Under the pieces are notes generated by a model. The model searched no databases and had not been told where the DNA came from. It was given only the letters and a program-made list of their open reading frames with translations. A DNA stretch of 64,000 nucleotides from Aliiglaciecola sp. LCG003 (GTDB lineage: Bacteria; Pseudomonadota; Gammaproteobacteria; Enterobacterales; Alteromonadaceae): positions 434,001-498,000 of the forward strand of contig NZ_CP128185.1 of the NCBI RefSeq assembly GCF_030316135.1. Direction: 5' to 3'. Of this stretch, positions 17,588-26,542 are shown piece after piece. Within the stretch, counting starts at the first letter, position 1; each line of letters begins with the position of its first letter. A program made the translations under genes and the position numbers.

Positions 17588-17944
17588 TTAATTGAGCTGT
17601 TTTTTGTGCAGGCTTCCAAGTTGCTCAATTATATCAACTAATGGAATGAAGCCTGCCGGGGTAGATAAACTCACAAAACCATTGGCTTTTTCAACCAATA
17701 CATCTCCAAACTGAGACGCTCTTTGAGGTAGAGGAGCACAATCTACCGCCATGTTATCTGTGTTGACCCATTGACTTGGACCACCGCTTGCTGCAAAGGC
17801 TATATCTAACTCAGAATGTTTAACTTGGGTAGCAAAATAATATGAATCTATATGTTTAATCACGGTTGAAACTAACAAACGTTCATTTTCAACTGCTTGC
17901 AATTTTTGCTGTAATTTAGGTGTAGCATGAAAAACATATATCAT
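17588..17944 (-). CDS. hypothetical protein
   Basis: 118 aa, no recognised family. It is mixed alpha/beta without a signal peptide or TM segment. Notable parts are a central FAASGGPSQWVNTDNMAVDC stretch and a C-terminal helix. It is preceded by a small zinc-ribbon-like ORF 18 bp upstream in the same direction, so the two are probably cotranscribed. The reading frame is open with good codon use. Function unknown. Confidence 0.55.
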   Translation of the reverse strand: MIYVFHATPKLQQKLQAVENERLLVSTVIKHIDSYYFATQVKHSELDIAFAASGGPSQWVNTDNMAVDCAPLPQRASQFGDVLVEKANGFVSLSTPAGFIPLVDIIEQLGSLHKKQLN

Positions 17945-17962
17945 TGGCTGCTCTACTGGTTC

Positions 17963-18157
17963 TTAATCGTCACCTAGCACAATTACATTTTTGCTCCCAT
18001 CGACCCCATTGGCAAGTATTATTTCAATTGCTAATAGGCAATGTTGGCAGCGTATAGATTCCGGTTTGTTGAGCTGATGGCATAGTTCTTTGGGCAGAGT
18101 ATTCGCTGACTTACAGTGTGGGCAAAGGCACTCTAAACGCTTCCGACGGTCTTGCAT
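17963..18157 (-). CDS. small zinc-ribbon-like protein
   Basis: 64 aa. Two CxxC pairs (CPHC and CQHC) about 25 residues apart form a probable zinc ribbon. A further Cys precedes (ECLCPHC). The N-terminus is basic (MQDRRKRLE) and the C-terminus is acidic. It is too small for a catalytic role; it may be a binding partner or regulator of the adjacent 118-aa protein. No named family is recognised. Confidence 0.5.
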   Translation of the reverse strand: MQDRRKRLECLCPHCKSANTLPKELCHQLNKPESIRCQHCLLAIEIILANGVDGSKNVIVLGDD

Positions 18158-18380
18158 GAAATATCCTTATCTCTTTGGTGTTTGACATCCTACTCTAAAC
18201 CCAATTATATTTTAGAGTTGAAGGTTATTTTGTATTGATGGGAAATTGATGCAAGCTTTTGTATGCAATAATACCTAAAAACATAATACACGGTAAATTT
18301 AGTTACCTCCAGAGAAATGAATTATAGTTTTCCCACACTAGGGCTTACAATCGAAGTCTGGTAAATCAAAGAGCGGAATT

Positions 18381-19028
18381 ATGATTGTTAGCTTAGAAAC
18401 GATATTTACATTTTCCTTAGCAGCTGCGTTGCTGAGTTTGTCTCCTGGCCCATCAAATTTATATATTATGGCGCGTACTTTCTCTTGCGGGCATTTATCA
18501 GGGGTTGCAGCAGCTAGTGGGATGGCCTTGGGTTCTCTCGCCTATGTGGCTGCAACAGCACTGGGCTTGGCGGTAGTTTTTAAGTACTCGCCAGATGCGT
18601 TTACGGCACTAAAACTAGTCGGCGCAGGCTACCTGATTTACCTCGCTTATAAGACGTTTCGCCAAGCCAGTCCCAGCAAAATGACAGAACAAAAAGTAAA
18701 GGTCGTCTCAGTTACTAAAGTATTCAAGCAAAGTATAGTGGTGGAACTGACCAACCCAAAAACGGCGTTATTCTTCTTGGCTTTTTTACCCCAATTTGTC
18801 GATCACCAGCAAGGTTCAGTCGCCCTACAACTGACTATATTGGGTTGTATTTACGCAGTAATTGCATTTTGCAGTGATCTTTTTGTAGTCGCATTGTCGA
18901 ATCAATTAGGCAAGTGGATTGCAGGCCATCCGATGTTTGTAGAATGGCAAGATCGCCTGTCGGCTTCTATTTTACTGGGTCTTGGCTGTTTTATTGGGAT
19001 TGATGAACTGACAAGCAAATGGTCATAA
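18381..19028 (+). CDS. LysE/RhtB family exporter
   Basis: 215 aa with six hydrophobic segments. Family signature SPGPSNLYIMARTFSCG is at residues 21-37; the usual form is PGP followed by a helix. The segment VVELTNPKTALFFLAFLPQFV at about 120-140 is diagnostic of RhtB-type amino-acid exporters. The family exports amino acids such as homoserine, threonine or leucine; the substrate is not determinable. Monocistronic. Confidence 0.9.
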   Translation: MIVSLETIFTFSLAAALLSLSPGPSNLYIMARTFSCGHLSGVAAASGMALGSLAYVAATALGLAVVFKYSPDAFTALKLVGAGYLIYLAYKTFRQASPSKMTEQKVKVVSVTKVFKQSIVVELTNPKTALFFLAFLPQFVDHQQGSVALQLTILGCIYAVIAFCSDLFVVALSNQLGKWIAGHPMFVEWQDRLSASILLGLGCFIGIDELTSKWS

Positions 19029-19058
19029 ACTTTAAACAGTGACGCTAGTAAGTAGGAA

Positions 19059-19086
19059 AAGTGCTCACTAATAGGGCTGAGCACTT
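19059..19086 (+). terminator. stem-loop after the LysE-type gene
   Basis: AAGTGCTCA pairs with TGAGCACTT over 9 bp with a 10-nt loop, downstream of the exporter stop and upstream of the convergent ndh stop. There is no strong T-run. Confidence 0.45.
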
Positions 19087-19131
19087 GTTAACTAATCATG
19101 CAGCGCTGAGACCCGGCAGTTGAATATTTTA

Positions 19132-20424
19132 CTAGTGCAACTTAAGTTTACTGCCAACAATATTGCTAACCTTCCTACTCAGTAGCACTAAAAACCCTTT
19201 AAACCAGCCATGCACACTAAATTGGTGCATATTATATAAAGACACATAAACTAGCCTAGCTAATCGGCCTTCAATAAACATACTGCTATTCATTAAGCTG
19301 CCCATTAGGCTGCCGACAGTACTGTATTTACTCAAATGCACTAAGGAACCGTAATCTACATAGTGATAGCCTTTCAAAGGCTTGTTTTTAAATGAGTTGA
19401 TGAGGTTGTTGGCCGCGGTACTTGCCATTTGGTGGGCGGATTGAGCTCTTGGAGGAACCCAACTGCCGTCTGCTTGCTTGAAGCCGCAACAATCACCAAT
19501 TACATAAATATCTGGGCTCAATGTACTTTGCAGGAACTCATTAACCAAAACCTGTTGTGCTCTATTGGTTTCGAAAATCCCCATTTTTTGAATGAAATCA
19601 GGCGCTTTTACGCCTGCCGCCCAAACGAGTAGGTCTGCTTCAATTCGTTTTTGCTCGGTTGTGATAAACACCCCTTTTTCTGCACTAGATACTCGGGTGT
19701 TCTCCAAAACTTCAACCCCTAGTTTGGCTAAAGCGCTGCGGGCTGAATGTGCTATACGCTGCGGCAAGGCGGGCAAGATTGAAGGGCCAGCCTCTAAAAT
19801 AGATATACTAAGGCGCGCGGATGACATGTCGGGCATTCCATAACTCTTTGCAAGGTTTGCCACGTGATGAAGCTCCGCAGCCAGCTCGGTTCCAGTGGCG
19901 CCCCCTCCTACAATTGCAATTTTCAGTTGCGAGCTGTTGTCTGCTTGCTGATTCAGTTTTAATAATTGATTTAACAATGATTTATGGAAGCGTTCAGCTT
20001 GAAGTAACGAATCTAAGAAATAACTATGCTGGGCAATGCCCGGTGTGCCAAAGTCGTTGCTCACGCTGCCTACCGCTAGGACTAAATAATCATACTTTAA
20101 TGTGCGCTCTTTTAAGAGCACTTCATTGTCGTCATCAAGAATGGCATCTAGATGAATGGTTTTTTGTAGATGATCAATATGGTTCATGGTGCCTAACTGA
20201 AATTGATAACCTAGTCGAACAGCATGGATCCCGTAGTCGACCCCATCAGAATTCTTGTCAATGACGCCAGCAGCCACTTCGTGCAGAAGGGGCTTCCAGA
20301 CATGGGTGCGACTAAGATCTACCAGGGTGATCCTAGCCTCACCGGCCTTACCCAAGGTTCTACTTAATTTACTGACGAGTTCTAAGCCGCCCGCTCCGCC
20401 ACCTACAACGATGATCTCTTGCAT
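19132..20424 (-). CDS. ndh: type II NADH dehydrogenase
   Basis: 430 aa from the ATG at 20424 (MQEIIVVGGGAGGLELV). An upstream in-frame start at 20460 is less likely because TTAGGAAATATC sits just before 20424 as ribosome-binding site. FAD-binding GGGAGG is at residues 8-13, and the second dinucleotide fold IAIVGGGATGTELAAEL lies near 165-180. FAD-contact VYVIGDCCGF-like and the QMAST quinone-site helix follow. A hydrophobic/amphipathic C-terminal tail suggests peripheral membrane binding. It oxidises NADH and reduces quinone without proton pumping. Confidence 0.93.
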   Translation of the reverse strand: MQEIIVVGGGAGGLELVSKLSRTLGKAGEARITLVDLSRTHVWKPLLHEVAAGVIDKNSDGVDYGIHAVRLGYQFQLGTMNHIDHLQKTIHLDAILDDDNEVLLKERTLKYDYLVLAVGSVSNDFGTPGIAQHSYFLDSLLQAERFHKSLLNQLLKLNQQADNSSQLKIAIVGGGATGTELAAELHHVANLAKSYGMPDMSSARLSISILEAGPSILPALPQRIAHSARSALAKLGVEVLENTRVSSAEKGVFITTEQKRIEADLLVWAAGVKAPDFIQKMGIFETNRAQQVLVNEFLQSTLSPDIYVIGDCCGFKQADGSWVPPRAQSAHQMASTAANNLINSFKNKPLKGYHYVDYGSLVHLSKYSTVGSLMGSLMNSSMFIEGRLARLVYVSLYNMHQFSVHGWFKGFLVLLSRKVSNIVGSKLKLH

Positions 20425-20720
20425 GATATTTCCTAAACGTAATTTGAGAAGTGGCGGCACAATAGGCTGAAGAATATATTTGACTGCAATTTAGTTTGAA
20501 GCTATCCATGAAGCGACAATACGCCAGTAAAAGTGCCATAGCATGGATCATGCATAACGCCGGTCTAGCTGTCTACGCATATATTATGCTAAGCAGTATT
20601 TGACATTTTTTACTGTGAGCACAGATTCTCTGCCCAGCACGGGCGATACTCCCATGGTAACTGCTCCAAAGATGACAGCCATGCTGAGCATTGGGCTGTC
20701 CCATAGTTACAGGTATAGCC

Positions 20721-22649
20721 TTATCCCTGCACTAGCCACAAGACTTGGTAGCCACCGAGCGTAATATTTTTTTGTCCTGCACAATATGCCTGTCCTGATA
20801 TAAGGTCTCGAGCGTTGAGACTGCCCAAATGCTCTATAATTTTACTATCTAGGGTTTGCGGGTGTTCGCTAAAGTTAACGATGGCCAATAACACCTCACC
20901 CTCATCGCTGTGCCTAGCATAAGTGAAGAGGTGGTGGTTATTTGACTCTAATATTTGACTATCAGATTGGCCAAAAATGGGATGTTGTTGACGGATACTA
21001 ATAAGTTGAACAAGCCCATCTAAAATTTTCTGTTGGGGATTGCCAGCTTGTTGTGCGAGTTGAATTTTCTCATCAGTGATTGCGATGCGGTGAACCCAAC
21101 GCTCATCATGCTGTTTGCTGACATCGTTCTTGTAGCTGTAGTCGTTGAGTAAACCCAATTCATCGCCTGAGTACAGCAGTGGAATGCCGCCAATACTCAA
21201 AATAATACTGTGTACCATTAAGATGCGTTTTATCGCATTGTCAATCAGTTGAGGATTGTTCTGCTGTAAACCTTGTTCTAATCCAGCAAGGGATGCTAAA
21301 GATCCGCATACTCGGCAGTCTCCATTGCTGGGATTTTCACCAAATGCGACCCCTGTTGCAAATGATCCTTCAAAACGTCCGGTATAAAATTGATTTAGGA
21401 ATCGGCGATGATCATTACCATCTATGCCCAGATTCCTAGCGACGTCATCATCAAATGTCCAGCCTATATCGTCGTGGCAGCGAACATAGTTGACCCAAGA
21501 ACAATCGCTAGAAATATTGAAGCTTTTGCGCAGTGAATCCGTTAGTAACCTTGTCTTTCGAGTAGCCAAACTGTTCCAGATGAGTGCCATGAGTAAAGGG
21601 TTGTAGGAAAGCTGACATTCATCTTTGTCAATGTATTTTACCACTTCGTCTGGATGGACTATCGCTTCGGACTTAAAGATTACAGCGGGTGCCGAAATTC
21701 TAAGACAGGCATTAAATGCTTTAATTAAAGTATGCGCCTTGGGTTGATTCTCACAATCCGTGCCCATGTCTTTCCAAATAAATGCTAATGCATCAAGACG
21801 TAAAGCTTCACAACCTAGATTGGCTAGAAACAACATTTCGCTGGTAATGGCATTAAACACTCCAGGGTTGGAATAATTCAGATCCCATTGAAAGTTGTTA
21901 AAGGTTGTCCAGACCCATTTTTTCGACTCTTCATTCCAACTAAAATTGCCTCTACGAACCTGCGGAAATATCTCCCTTAGATTGTGCTCGTACATATCAG
22001 GAATATTTTTGTCATCAAACATGTAATAGTATTCTTGAAATTCACTATCGCCCTGTTTAGCGGACATTGCCCACTGGTGTTCATCGGAAGTGTGGTTGAA
22101 TACAAAATCCAATACCAAACTAATATTCTCATCTGCCATGGCTTTGGCCAAACGCGCTAGATCTTTGACATTGCCTAAGGAAGGATTGACTTTGCGGTAA
22201 TCTGATACGGCATATCCGCCATCGCTGTCGCCATTGGGACAGTCGTATAAAGGCATGAGATGAACATAATTAATTCCTAGTGATTTTAAGTAAGGAATCC
22301 GTTGAATAAGGTTGGATAAGTCACCGGCAAATAAATCAACATAGCAGGCCATTCCAAGCATATTCTCTTGTATATACCAGTCCGGTTTGTTAACACGCTG
22401 TTTATCTTTTTGTTTGAGACTTGCAGAACGTTGCTCAAAACCTTGTAACAAGGTTTGGGCTAAAGATTGCAGATGAAAATAGAAATCATAGCGGTGACCG
22501 TAAATATCGAATAATAGCGCAAAAAGGTCTGGGAAGTGTGCTTCTAAACGTTGCACAAATAACGCCTTGTTAGCTTTTGAAAGGCCTGATAAATCAAGAC
22601 TTTTAATGATGCGCTTTAGTGAGCGCTGACTTTCTATTTGAAGGTTCAT
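20721..22649 (-). CDS. amylosucrase / sucrose hydrolase, GH13_4
   Basis: 642 aa. Alpha-amylase barrel with region I DFVFNHTSDEHQW near 183, region II EALRLDALAFIWK near 281 (nucleophile Asp), region III FKSEAI near 325 (acid Glu) and region IV RCHDDIGW near 391. The IWKDMGT continuation and the helical N-terminal domain are those of the amylosucrase subfamily, which either hydrolyses sucrose or builds alpha-glucan while releasing fructose. It is divergent from an MFS transporter and a fructokinase, which fits sucrose use: import, glucosyl transfer or hydrolysis, then fructose phosphorylation. No signal peptide, so it is cytoplasmic. Confidence 0.9.
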   Translation of the reverse strand: MNLQIESQRSLKRIIKSLDLSGLSKANKALFVQRLEAHFPDLFALLFDIYGHRYDFYFHLQSLAQTLLQGFEQRSASLKQKDKQRVNKPDWYIQENMLGMACYVDLFAGDLSNLIQRIPYLKSLGINYVHLMPLYDCPNGDSDGGYAVSDYRKVNPSLGNVKDLARLAKAMADENISLVLDFVFNHTSDEHQWAMSAKQGDSEFQEYYYMFDDKNIPDMYEHNLREIFPQVRRGNFSWNEESKKWVWTTFNNFQWDLNYSNPGVFNAITSEMLFLANLGCEALRLDALAFIWKDMGTDCENQPKAHTLIKAFNACLRISAPAVIFKSEAIVHPDEVVKYIDKDECQLSYNPLLMALIWNSLATRKTRLLTDSLRKSFNISSDCSWVNYVRCHDDIGWTFDDDVARNLGIDGNDHRRFLNQFYTGRFEGSFATGVAFGENPSNGDCRVCGSLASLAGLEQGLQQNNPQLIDNAIKRILMVHSIILSIGGIPLLYSGDELGLLNDYSYKNDVSKQHDERWVHRIAITDEKIQLAQQAGNPQQKILDGLVQLISIRQQHPIFGQSDSQILESNNHHLFTYARHSDEGEVLLAIVNFSEHPQTLDSKIIEHLGSLNARDLISGQAYCAGQKNITLGGYQVLWLVQG

Positions 22650-22742
22650 ATTGCTACTCTAAATAAACAAAATCTATCACGTTTAAGTTCATGACTGACT
22701 CGATATAAATCAGCTAAGCGATTTTAAATTATAATTAAATAT

Positions 22743-22771
22743 AACAATGTATTTACACAATTCACATTGTT
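22743..22771. promoter_or_regulatory. inverted repeat in the sucrose-locus intergenic region
   Basis: AACAATGT (22743-22750) and ACATTGTT (22764-22771) are a perfect inverted repeat with a 13-bp spacer. It lies next to the LacI-like palindrome in the divergent control region; it may be a second regulator site or mRNA hairpin. Confidence 0.35.
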
Positions 22772-22779
22772 TGATAACT

Positions 22780-22799
22780 TATCTTAAACGATTAAGATA
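22780..22799. promoter_or_regulatory. LacI-type operator candidate for the sucrose locus
   Basis: TATCTTAAACGATTAAGATA is a 20-bp palindrome with one mismatched pair and a central CG, the form bound by LacI/GalR repressors. It is in the 374-bp gap between the divergent amylosucrase and MFS genes. No LacI gene is in the window next to it, so the regulator would be encoded elsewhere. The rest of the gap is A/T-rich with no ORF that can be supported. Confidence 0.5.
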
Positions 22800-23023
22800 G
22801 TTTTTCAAACAACATTATCTAACTAAATTTTTTCACAGCGACCGAGTTGATTTTTTGTTTGCTGATGAATAATGAACAAGATTAACTATTTGGCATTACT
22901 GTCAGAGGTTTGATGTTGTAATAATACGCAGAGTTAAAGAAGTCGAATTTTGCCAAGCATTGGTCAGTGTGCTTCGCCAACTATTTTCAACAGTGAAATT
23001 TTAGGGTCTAGGTAGGAATAGCT

Positions 23024-24313
23024 ATGAGTAACCAAATTAGTCAGGGGACTTCAAACGTACATTTAATCCGTTGGTTAACCTACTTGATGTTTATGATGTT
23101 CGCTATGACCTCTGACTCTGTCGGTGAAATAATCAAAGAAGTTAAACGTGTATATGAAGTCAGTAATGCTGAAGCCAGTTTGATGCATTCTTTGTTTATG
23201 GTCGGTATTGCATTCTCAGGGTTATTTCTTGGCTTTTTGGCTGACAAATTCGGGCGAAAACGCACTATCATCATCGGTTTAAGCTTATTTGCAGCATCCT
23301 GCTATTTATTTTTAGTAGGAGAGACCTTTGAATTTATTCTTGGCTTGATAACCTTGTCAGGTTTAGCCGTAGGGGTCTTCAAAACCGCAGCATTAGCCCT
23401 GATTGGTGATATATCCAGGTCGACTAAGGAGCATACGGGTACCATGAATGGCGCGGAAGCATTTTTCGGTGTGGGTGCCATTATCGGCCCCTTAATTGTT
23501 GCGTGGATGATCCGTGAGGGGGTTGACTGGAAATTACTTTATGTGCTGGCTGGAGCTTTATGTACTGTCTTGATTGGCATGGCATGGTTTGCAAACTATC
23601 CTGATCACACTAAGCGGGCTGCTGCTGTTACTAAGCCTGTGAGTTTTACATCTAGTCTAAAATTATTGGGCAACCCTTATGCAATGGGGTTTTCCATTGG
23701 CGCATTTTTGTATGTTGCTGCAGAAAGCGCCATCTATGTGTGGATGCCCAGTTACTTGGTGTGTGGTGCTACCTCAATAGAAGAAAGTTTTAGTTGTTAT
23801 TCAAATGACTTTGATAAAACCTTGGCTATGTATGCGGTTTCTGTGTTTTTCTCCCTAAGAGCCCTTGGACGATTCTTCGGAATTTGGATGATGCAACATT
23901 TTAATTGGGCTCTTGTTTTGGTTCTGTTTAGCTTTGCTATCATGTTGTGCTTTATCGGTGGATTGATCGGTGGGAAAGATGTTGCACTTTATCTGTTTCC
24001 GCTAACCGGCATTTTCATGTCAGTTATATATCCGACCTTTAATTCCAAAGGAATCAGTTGTTTCCCTAAACAGGAACATGGCACCGTGGCTGGAGTAATT
24101 TTGTTTTTTACTGCCGCTGGCGCTGCCACTGGACCTTTACTTATGGGGCTAGTAAGTGATGCCTATGGTGGTGATGCCAAGTATGGTTTTATTGTGGCAA
24201 CAGGGTTTACTACGGTGTTGTTTGCGGGTCTATTTTTTAACTATTTGTTCAATCCAACAGAAAAGCGCTTGGCTGAGACTGAACTATCAGAATATGGTAT
24301 GAAAGAGAGCTAA
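23024..24313 (+). CDS. MFS sugar transporter (likely sucrose)
   Basis: 429 aa with 12 predicted TM segments. The MFS loop signature GFLADKFGRKRTIIIG is at residues 68-83. A cysteine-containing external loop (VCGATSIEESFSCYSND) sits between TM7 and TM8. It is not a PTS component, so sugar would enter unphosphorylated. It is followed 2 bp later by a ROK fructokinase and is divergent from an amylosucrase-type enzyme, making sucrose the best-supported substrate (inference from context). Confidence 0.85.
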   Translation: MSNQISQGTSNVHLIRWLTYLMFMMFAMTSDSVGEIIKEVKRVYEVSNAEASLMHSLFMVGIAFSGLFLGFLADKFGRKRTIIIGLSLFAASCYLFLVGETFEFILGLITLSGLAVGVFKTAALALIGDISRSTKEHTGTMNGAEAFFGVGAIIGPLIVAWMIREGVDWKLLYVLAGALCTVLIGMAWFANYPDHTKRAAAVTKPVSFTSSLKLLGNPYAMGFSIGAFLYVAAESAIYVWMPSYLVCGATSIEESFSCYSNDFDKTLAMYAVSVFFSLRALGRFFGIWMMQHFNWALVLVLFSFAIMLCFIGGLIGGKDVALYLFPLTGIFMSVIYPTFNSKGISCFPKQEHGTVAGVILFFTAAGAATGPLLMGLVSDAYGGDAKYGFIVATGFTTVLFAGLFFNYLFNPTEKRLAETELSEYGMKES

Positions 24314-24315
24314 TT

Positions 24316-25200
24316 ATGAATAATCCTATTTATTATGCAGTTGTAGAAGGCGGTGGGACCAAATTTAATTGTGCCATTGTCGATGAACAACGAAATATTC
24401 ATGTTAGCCACCGTATTTCAACAACCACGCCACAGGAAACTATTGCACTTGTATGTGATTTTTTTATCCAGCAACGTGATTTAGGCTTTACCTTTGAAAA
24501 ACTGGGTTTAGCCTGTTTTGGCCCTCTGGATCTGAATCGAGGATCAAAAACTTTTGGCTGCATAACAGCAACCCCAAAGCCTAATTGGTCTCATTATTTT
24601 ATAGTTGAACATATAAAAACCGAGTTGAACTGTCATGTTGAGCTGGAAACAGACGTAAACGCAGCTGCTTTGGCAGAATATCGCTGGGGCGCCTCACAAA
24701 ACACCAGTGTCAGCATTTATATTACGATTGGCACTGGTTTAGGTGGAGGTGTAATAATAAACGGCAAACCATTGCATGGGTTAATCCATCCCGAAATAGG
24801 ACACACACTAATACCGCCTCCAGAGGGAATTGAGGGGGTCTGCCCTTTTCATGGAAATTGTGTTGAAGGCCTAGCCTCGGGAACAGCGATGAGTAAAATC
24901 TGGCAGCAACCAGCTGAGACACTGGCAGATGATCACATAGCTTGGGATATTCAGGCTCAAGTGATCGCAAAGTTGTGCCACAACCTCTTCGTCAACTTCA
25001 GCCCCGAGCGTATTATCTTGGGCGGCGGAGTTATGAACAAGCCAAACTTATTAGAAAAAGTTAGAGACTACACAGAAGTTTCTTTGGCTGATTATCTGGC
25101 CTTGCCCGAAGGAGTTCGCCTTGAAGATCTGATGAGCATGCCAGGTTTGGGCGAAAACTCGGGGCTGTTTGGTGCGCTGGCTCTAGTGCTTCAGGAATAG
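24316..25200 (+). CDS. ROK-family fructokinase
   Basis: 294 aa. N-terminal VVEGGGTKFNCAIV is the phosphate-1 loop. DVNAAALAEYRWG holds the catalytic Asp. TIGTGLGGGVIINGK is the ROK glycine motif. The zinc site HPEIGH followed by CPFHGNCVEGLASG matches fructokinase/Mak members. It phosphorylates the fructose released by the amylosucrase-type enzyme. It is translationally close to the upstream transporter (2-bp gap). Confidence 0.92.
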   Translation: MNNPIYYAVVEGGGTKFNCAIVDEQRNIHVSHRISTTTPQETIALVCDFFIQQRDLGFTFEKLGLACFGPLDLNRGSKTFGCITATPKPNWSHYFIVEHIKTELNCHVELETDVNAAALAEYRWGASQNTSVSIYITIGTGLGGGVIINGKPLHGLIHPEIGHTLIPPPEGIEGVCPFHGNCVEGLASGTAMSKIWQQPAETLADDHIAWDIQAQVIAKLCHNLFVNFSPERIILGGGVMNKPNLLEKVRDYTEVSLADYLALPEGVRLEDLMSMPGLGENSGLFGALALVLQE

Positions 25201-25230
25201 TACTGTCATGACGAGGGCTGTTGCTGGGAT

Positions 25231-25611
25231 TTAATCACTATCAGTTCTTTGCTCTAATAAGACAGCGCCAGGAGCATCGTCAGCCAAGATATCTTCGGGA
25301 TTATAAATTGGACATTTATTCATTGATAAACAGCCGCATCCTATGCAGCCTGTCAGTGAGTCACGTAATTTTTGCAAGTAATGGATTTTGCTGTCAAGTC
25401 CGATCTTCCATGCATTCGATAAAGCAGCCAAGTCATCTTTGTCAGGTGTTTTAGCATTAGGTAGAGACATAAAGGCCTGTCTGATTGCATCTAAACTGAT
25501 ACCGATTTTTTGAGCTGCTTTTATAACAGACACATGTCTTAGCACTTCAGCTTTGTATTGCCTTTGGTTTCCAGCGTTTCGTTGGCTCTGAATTAAGCCT
25601 TTTCAATAATA
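25231..25611 (-). pseudogene. soxR: soxR remnant: DNA-binding N-terminus missing
   Basis: Reading from 25611 the frame gives KGLIQSQRNAGNQRQYKAEV and then LRHVSVIKAAQKIG, collinear with SoxR from about residue 35 onward. The [2Fe-2S] sensor motif CIGCGCLSMNKC (C-x2-C-x-C-x5-C) is intact and the C-terminus is complete. The first part of the MerR-type helix-turn-helix is absent and a TGA lies immediately before KGLI. A GTG at 25545 could at best make a 104-aa fragment without the HTH. The upstream DNA is an intact SoxR box rather than coding sequence, so the loss is a deletion rather than a frameshift. Confidence 0.85.
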
Positions 25612-25621
25612 GCAAAAACAC

Positions 25622-25652
25622 TTTACCTCAACCTAACTTGAGGTTTTATCCT
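25622..25652 (+). promoter_or_regulatory. SoxR-box promoter
   Basis: CCTCAACCTAACTTGAGG (25626-25643) closely matches the SoxR operator palindrome. On the plus strand a -35-like TTTACC (25622-25627) and a -10-like TATCCT (25647-25652) are 19 bp apart, the elongated spacer of MerR-family promoters. It points toward a broken gene region; the adjacent soxR gene has lost its HTH. Confidence 0.75.
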
Positions 25653-25682
25653 GCTGTTTGCTACACCAATCAGGAGAATGAA

Positions 25683-25763
25683 ATGAGAAACACAAAAAAT
25701 AAAAGCGCTATACCCCTTGCAAGCCAATTTAAACTGCCGCCATTTGTTCACAAGTTACATTAA
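25683..25763 (+). pseudogene. short ORF after the SoxR promoter, probably a gene remnant
   Basis: A 26-codon frame (MRNTKNKSAIPLASQFKLPP and six more residues, then TAA) has AGGAGA five bases before its ATG. It looks like the N-terminus of a longer SoxR-controlled gene that has been cut off. The product is not recognised. Confidence 0.4.
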
Positions 25764-25822
25764 GCAGAATAGCAGCACTTTTTCATTTTGTTTAATCAAG
25801 CTATGCAAAATAAGGGGCCGTT

Positions 25823-26245
25823 GTGATTAGATTAGAGCATTTTAATTTGGCCGTGAAAGATATTAAAACAAGCCTGAGGTTCTATCAGGCAGCTTTTCCT
25901 CACTGAACTGTGAGGCAGCGAGGTACAGCGTCTTGGTGTGGTATCTCAAGGGCTTGAATTCATTTGAGAGATGACTTCAACTTCTTGAACTTGAATGGTC
26001 AAGGCAGGGGACATAATCGCGAGTTAAGTAGCAATCAAATCGGTTTGGCACATTTTGCTTTCGAAGTTAAGGATTTAGCGGCTACGGTGGCGCGTTTAAA
26101 AAATGCGGGGGTTGCACCTCATCACGACGGGGCCAAAAAATAACACCGCCACAATTTTTATTATCGGGATCCAGATGAGTTTGAGGTTGAATTCGTAGAA
26201 TATACTTCTGATTTACCTAGCCAACGTAATAACGCCGACGACTAA
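25823..26245 (+). pseudogene. VOC (glyoxalase/bleomycin-resistance) family pseudogene
   Basis: The GTG at 25823 opens VIRLEHFNLAVKDIKTSLRF and continues to a stop after about 27 codons. In a different frame, from about 26000, the C-terminal half reads IGLAHFAFEVKDLAATVARL and, after an in-frame TAA, FYYRDPDEFEVEFVEY. These are the two halves of a VOC metalloenzyme. At least one frameshift and one stop separate them. It sits downstream of a SoxR-type promoter, so it was probably part of a SoxR-dependent unit. Confidence 0.8.
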
Positions 26246-26252
26246 ATCTCCT

Positions 26253-26320
26253 CGTTACTTGGACAGGCAGGCGTTAACTTGGACAGGCATCATAAACACT
26301 CGTTACTTGGACAGGCATCT
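26253..26320 (-). repeat. cluster of three inverted-orientation TGCCTGTCCAA repeats
   Basis: Three copies of TTGGACAGGCA (26259-26269, 26279-26290, 26307-26318), the minus-strand form of the dispersed core TGCCTGTCCAA. They lie between the VOC pseudogene and the transposase gene. Flanks repeat too (CGTTACTTGGACAGGCA twice). Confidence 0.85.
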
Positions 26321-26542
26321 TTAGATTGGCTGTAATAAAAGAGTCAAAAATAGCTGTCAATGCATATGTTTATTAAGTGCTAAGGGAAATTAAGACTAAG
26401 ACCTAGGATTTACATGTTGTTGAAAATAGATTTATGTGTTCAGGAATGTTCATCGTATTTGTCGATTGATTAAATCGATTAATGTTGCTCATTTAAATTT
26501 CAAATATCAATTATTATCTACGCCTACAAACAAGGAGAAACT

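Noticed and set aside
24722-24970. 82-aa minus-strand ORF inside the fructokinase gene
   Set aside because: Shadow of a well-supported ROK kinase gene.
25221-25454. 77-aa plus-strand ORF over the soxR remnant
   Set aside because: It is the antisense of the SoxR iron-sulfur coding region.
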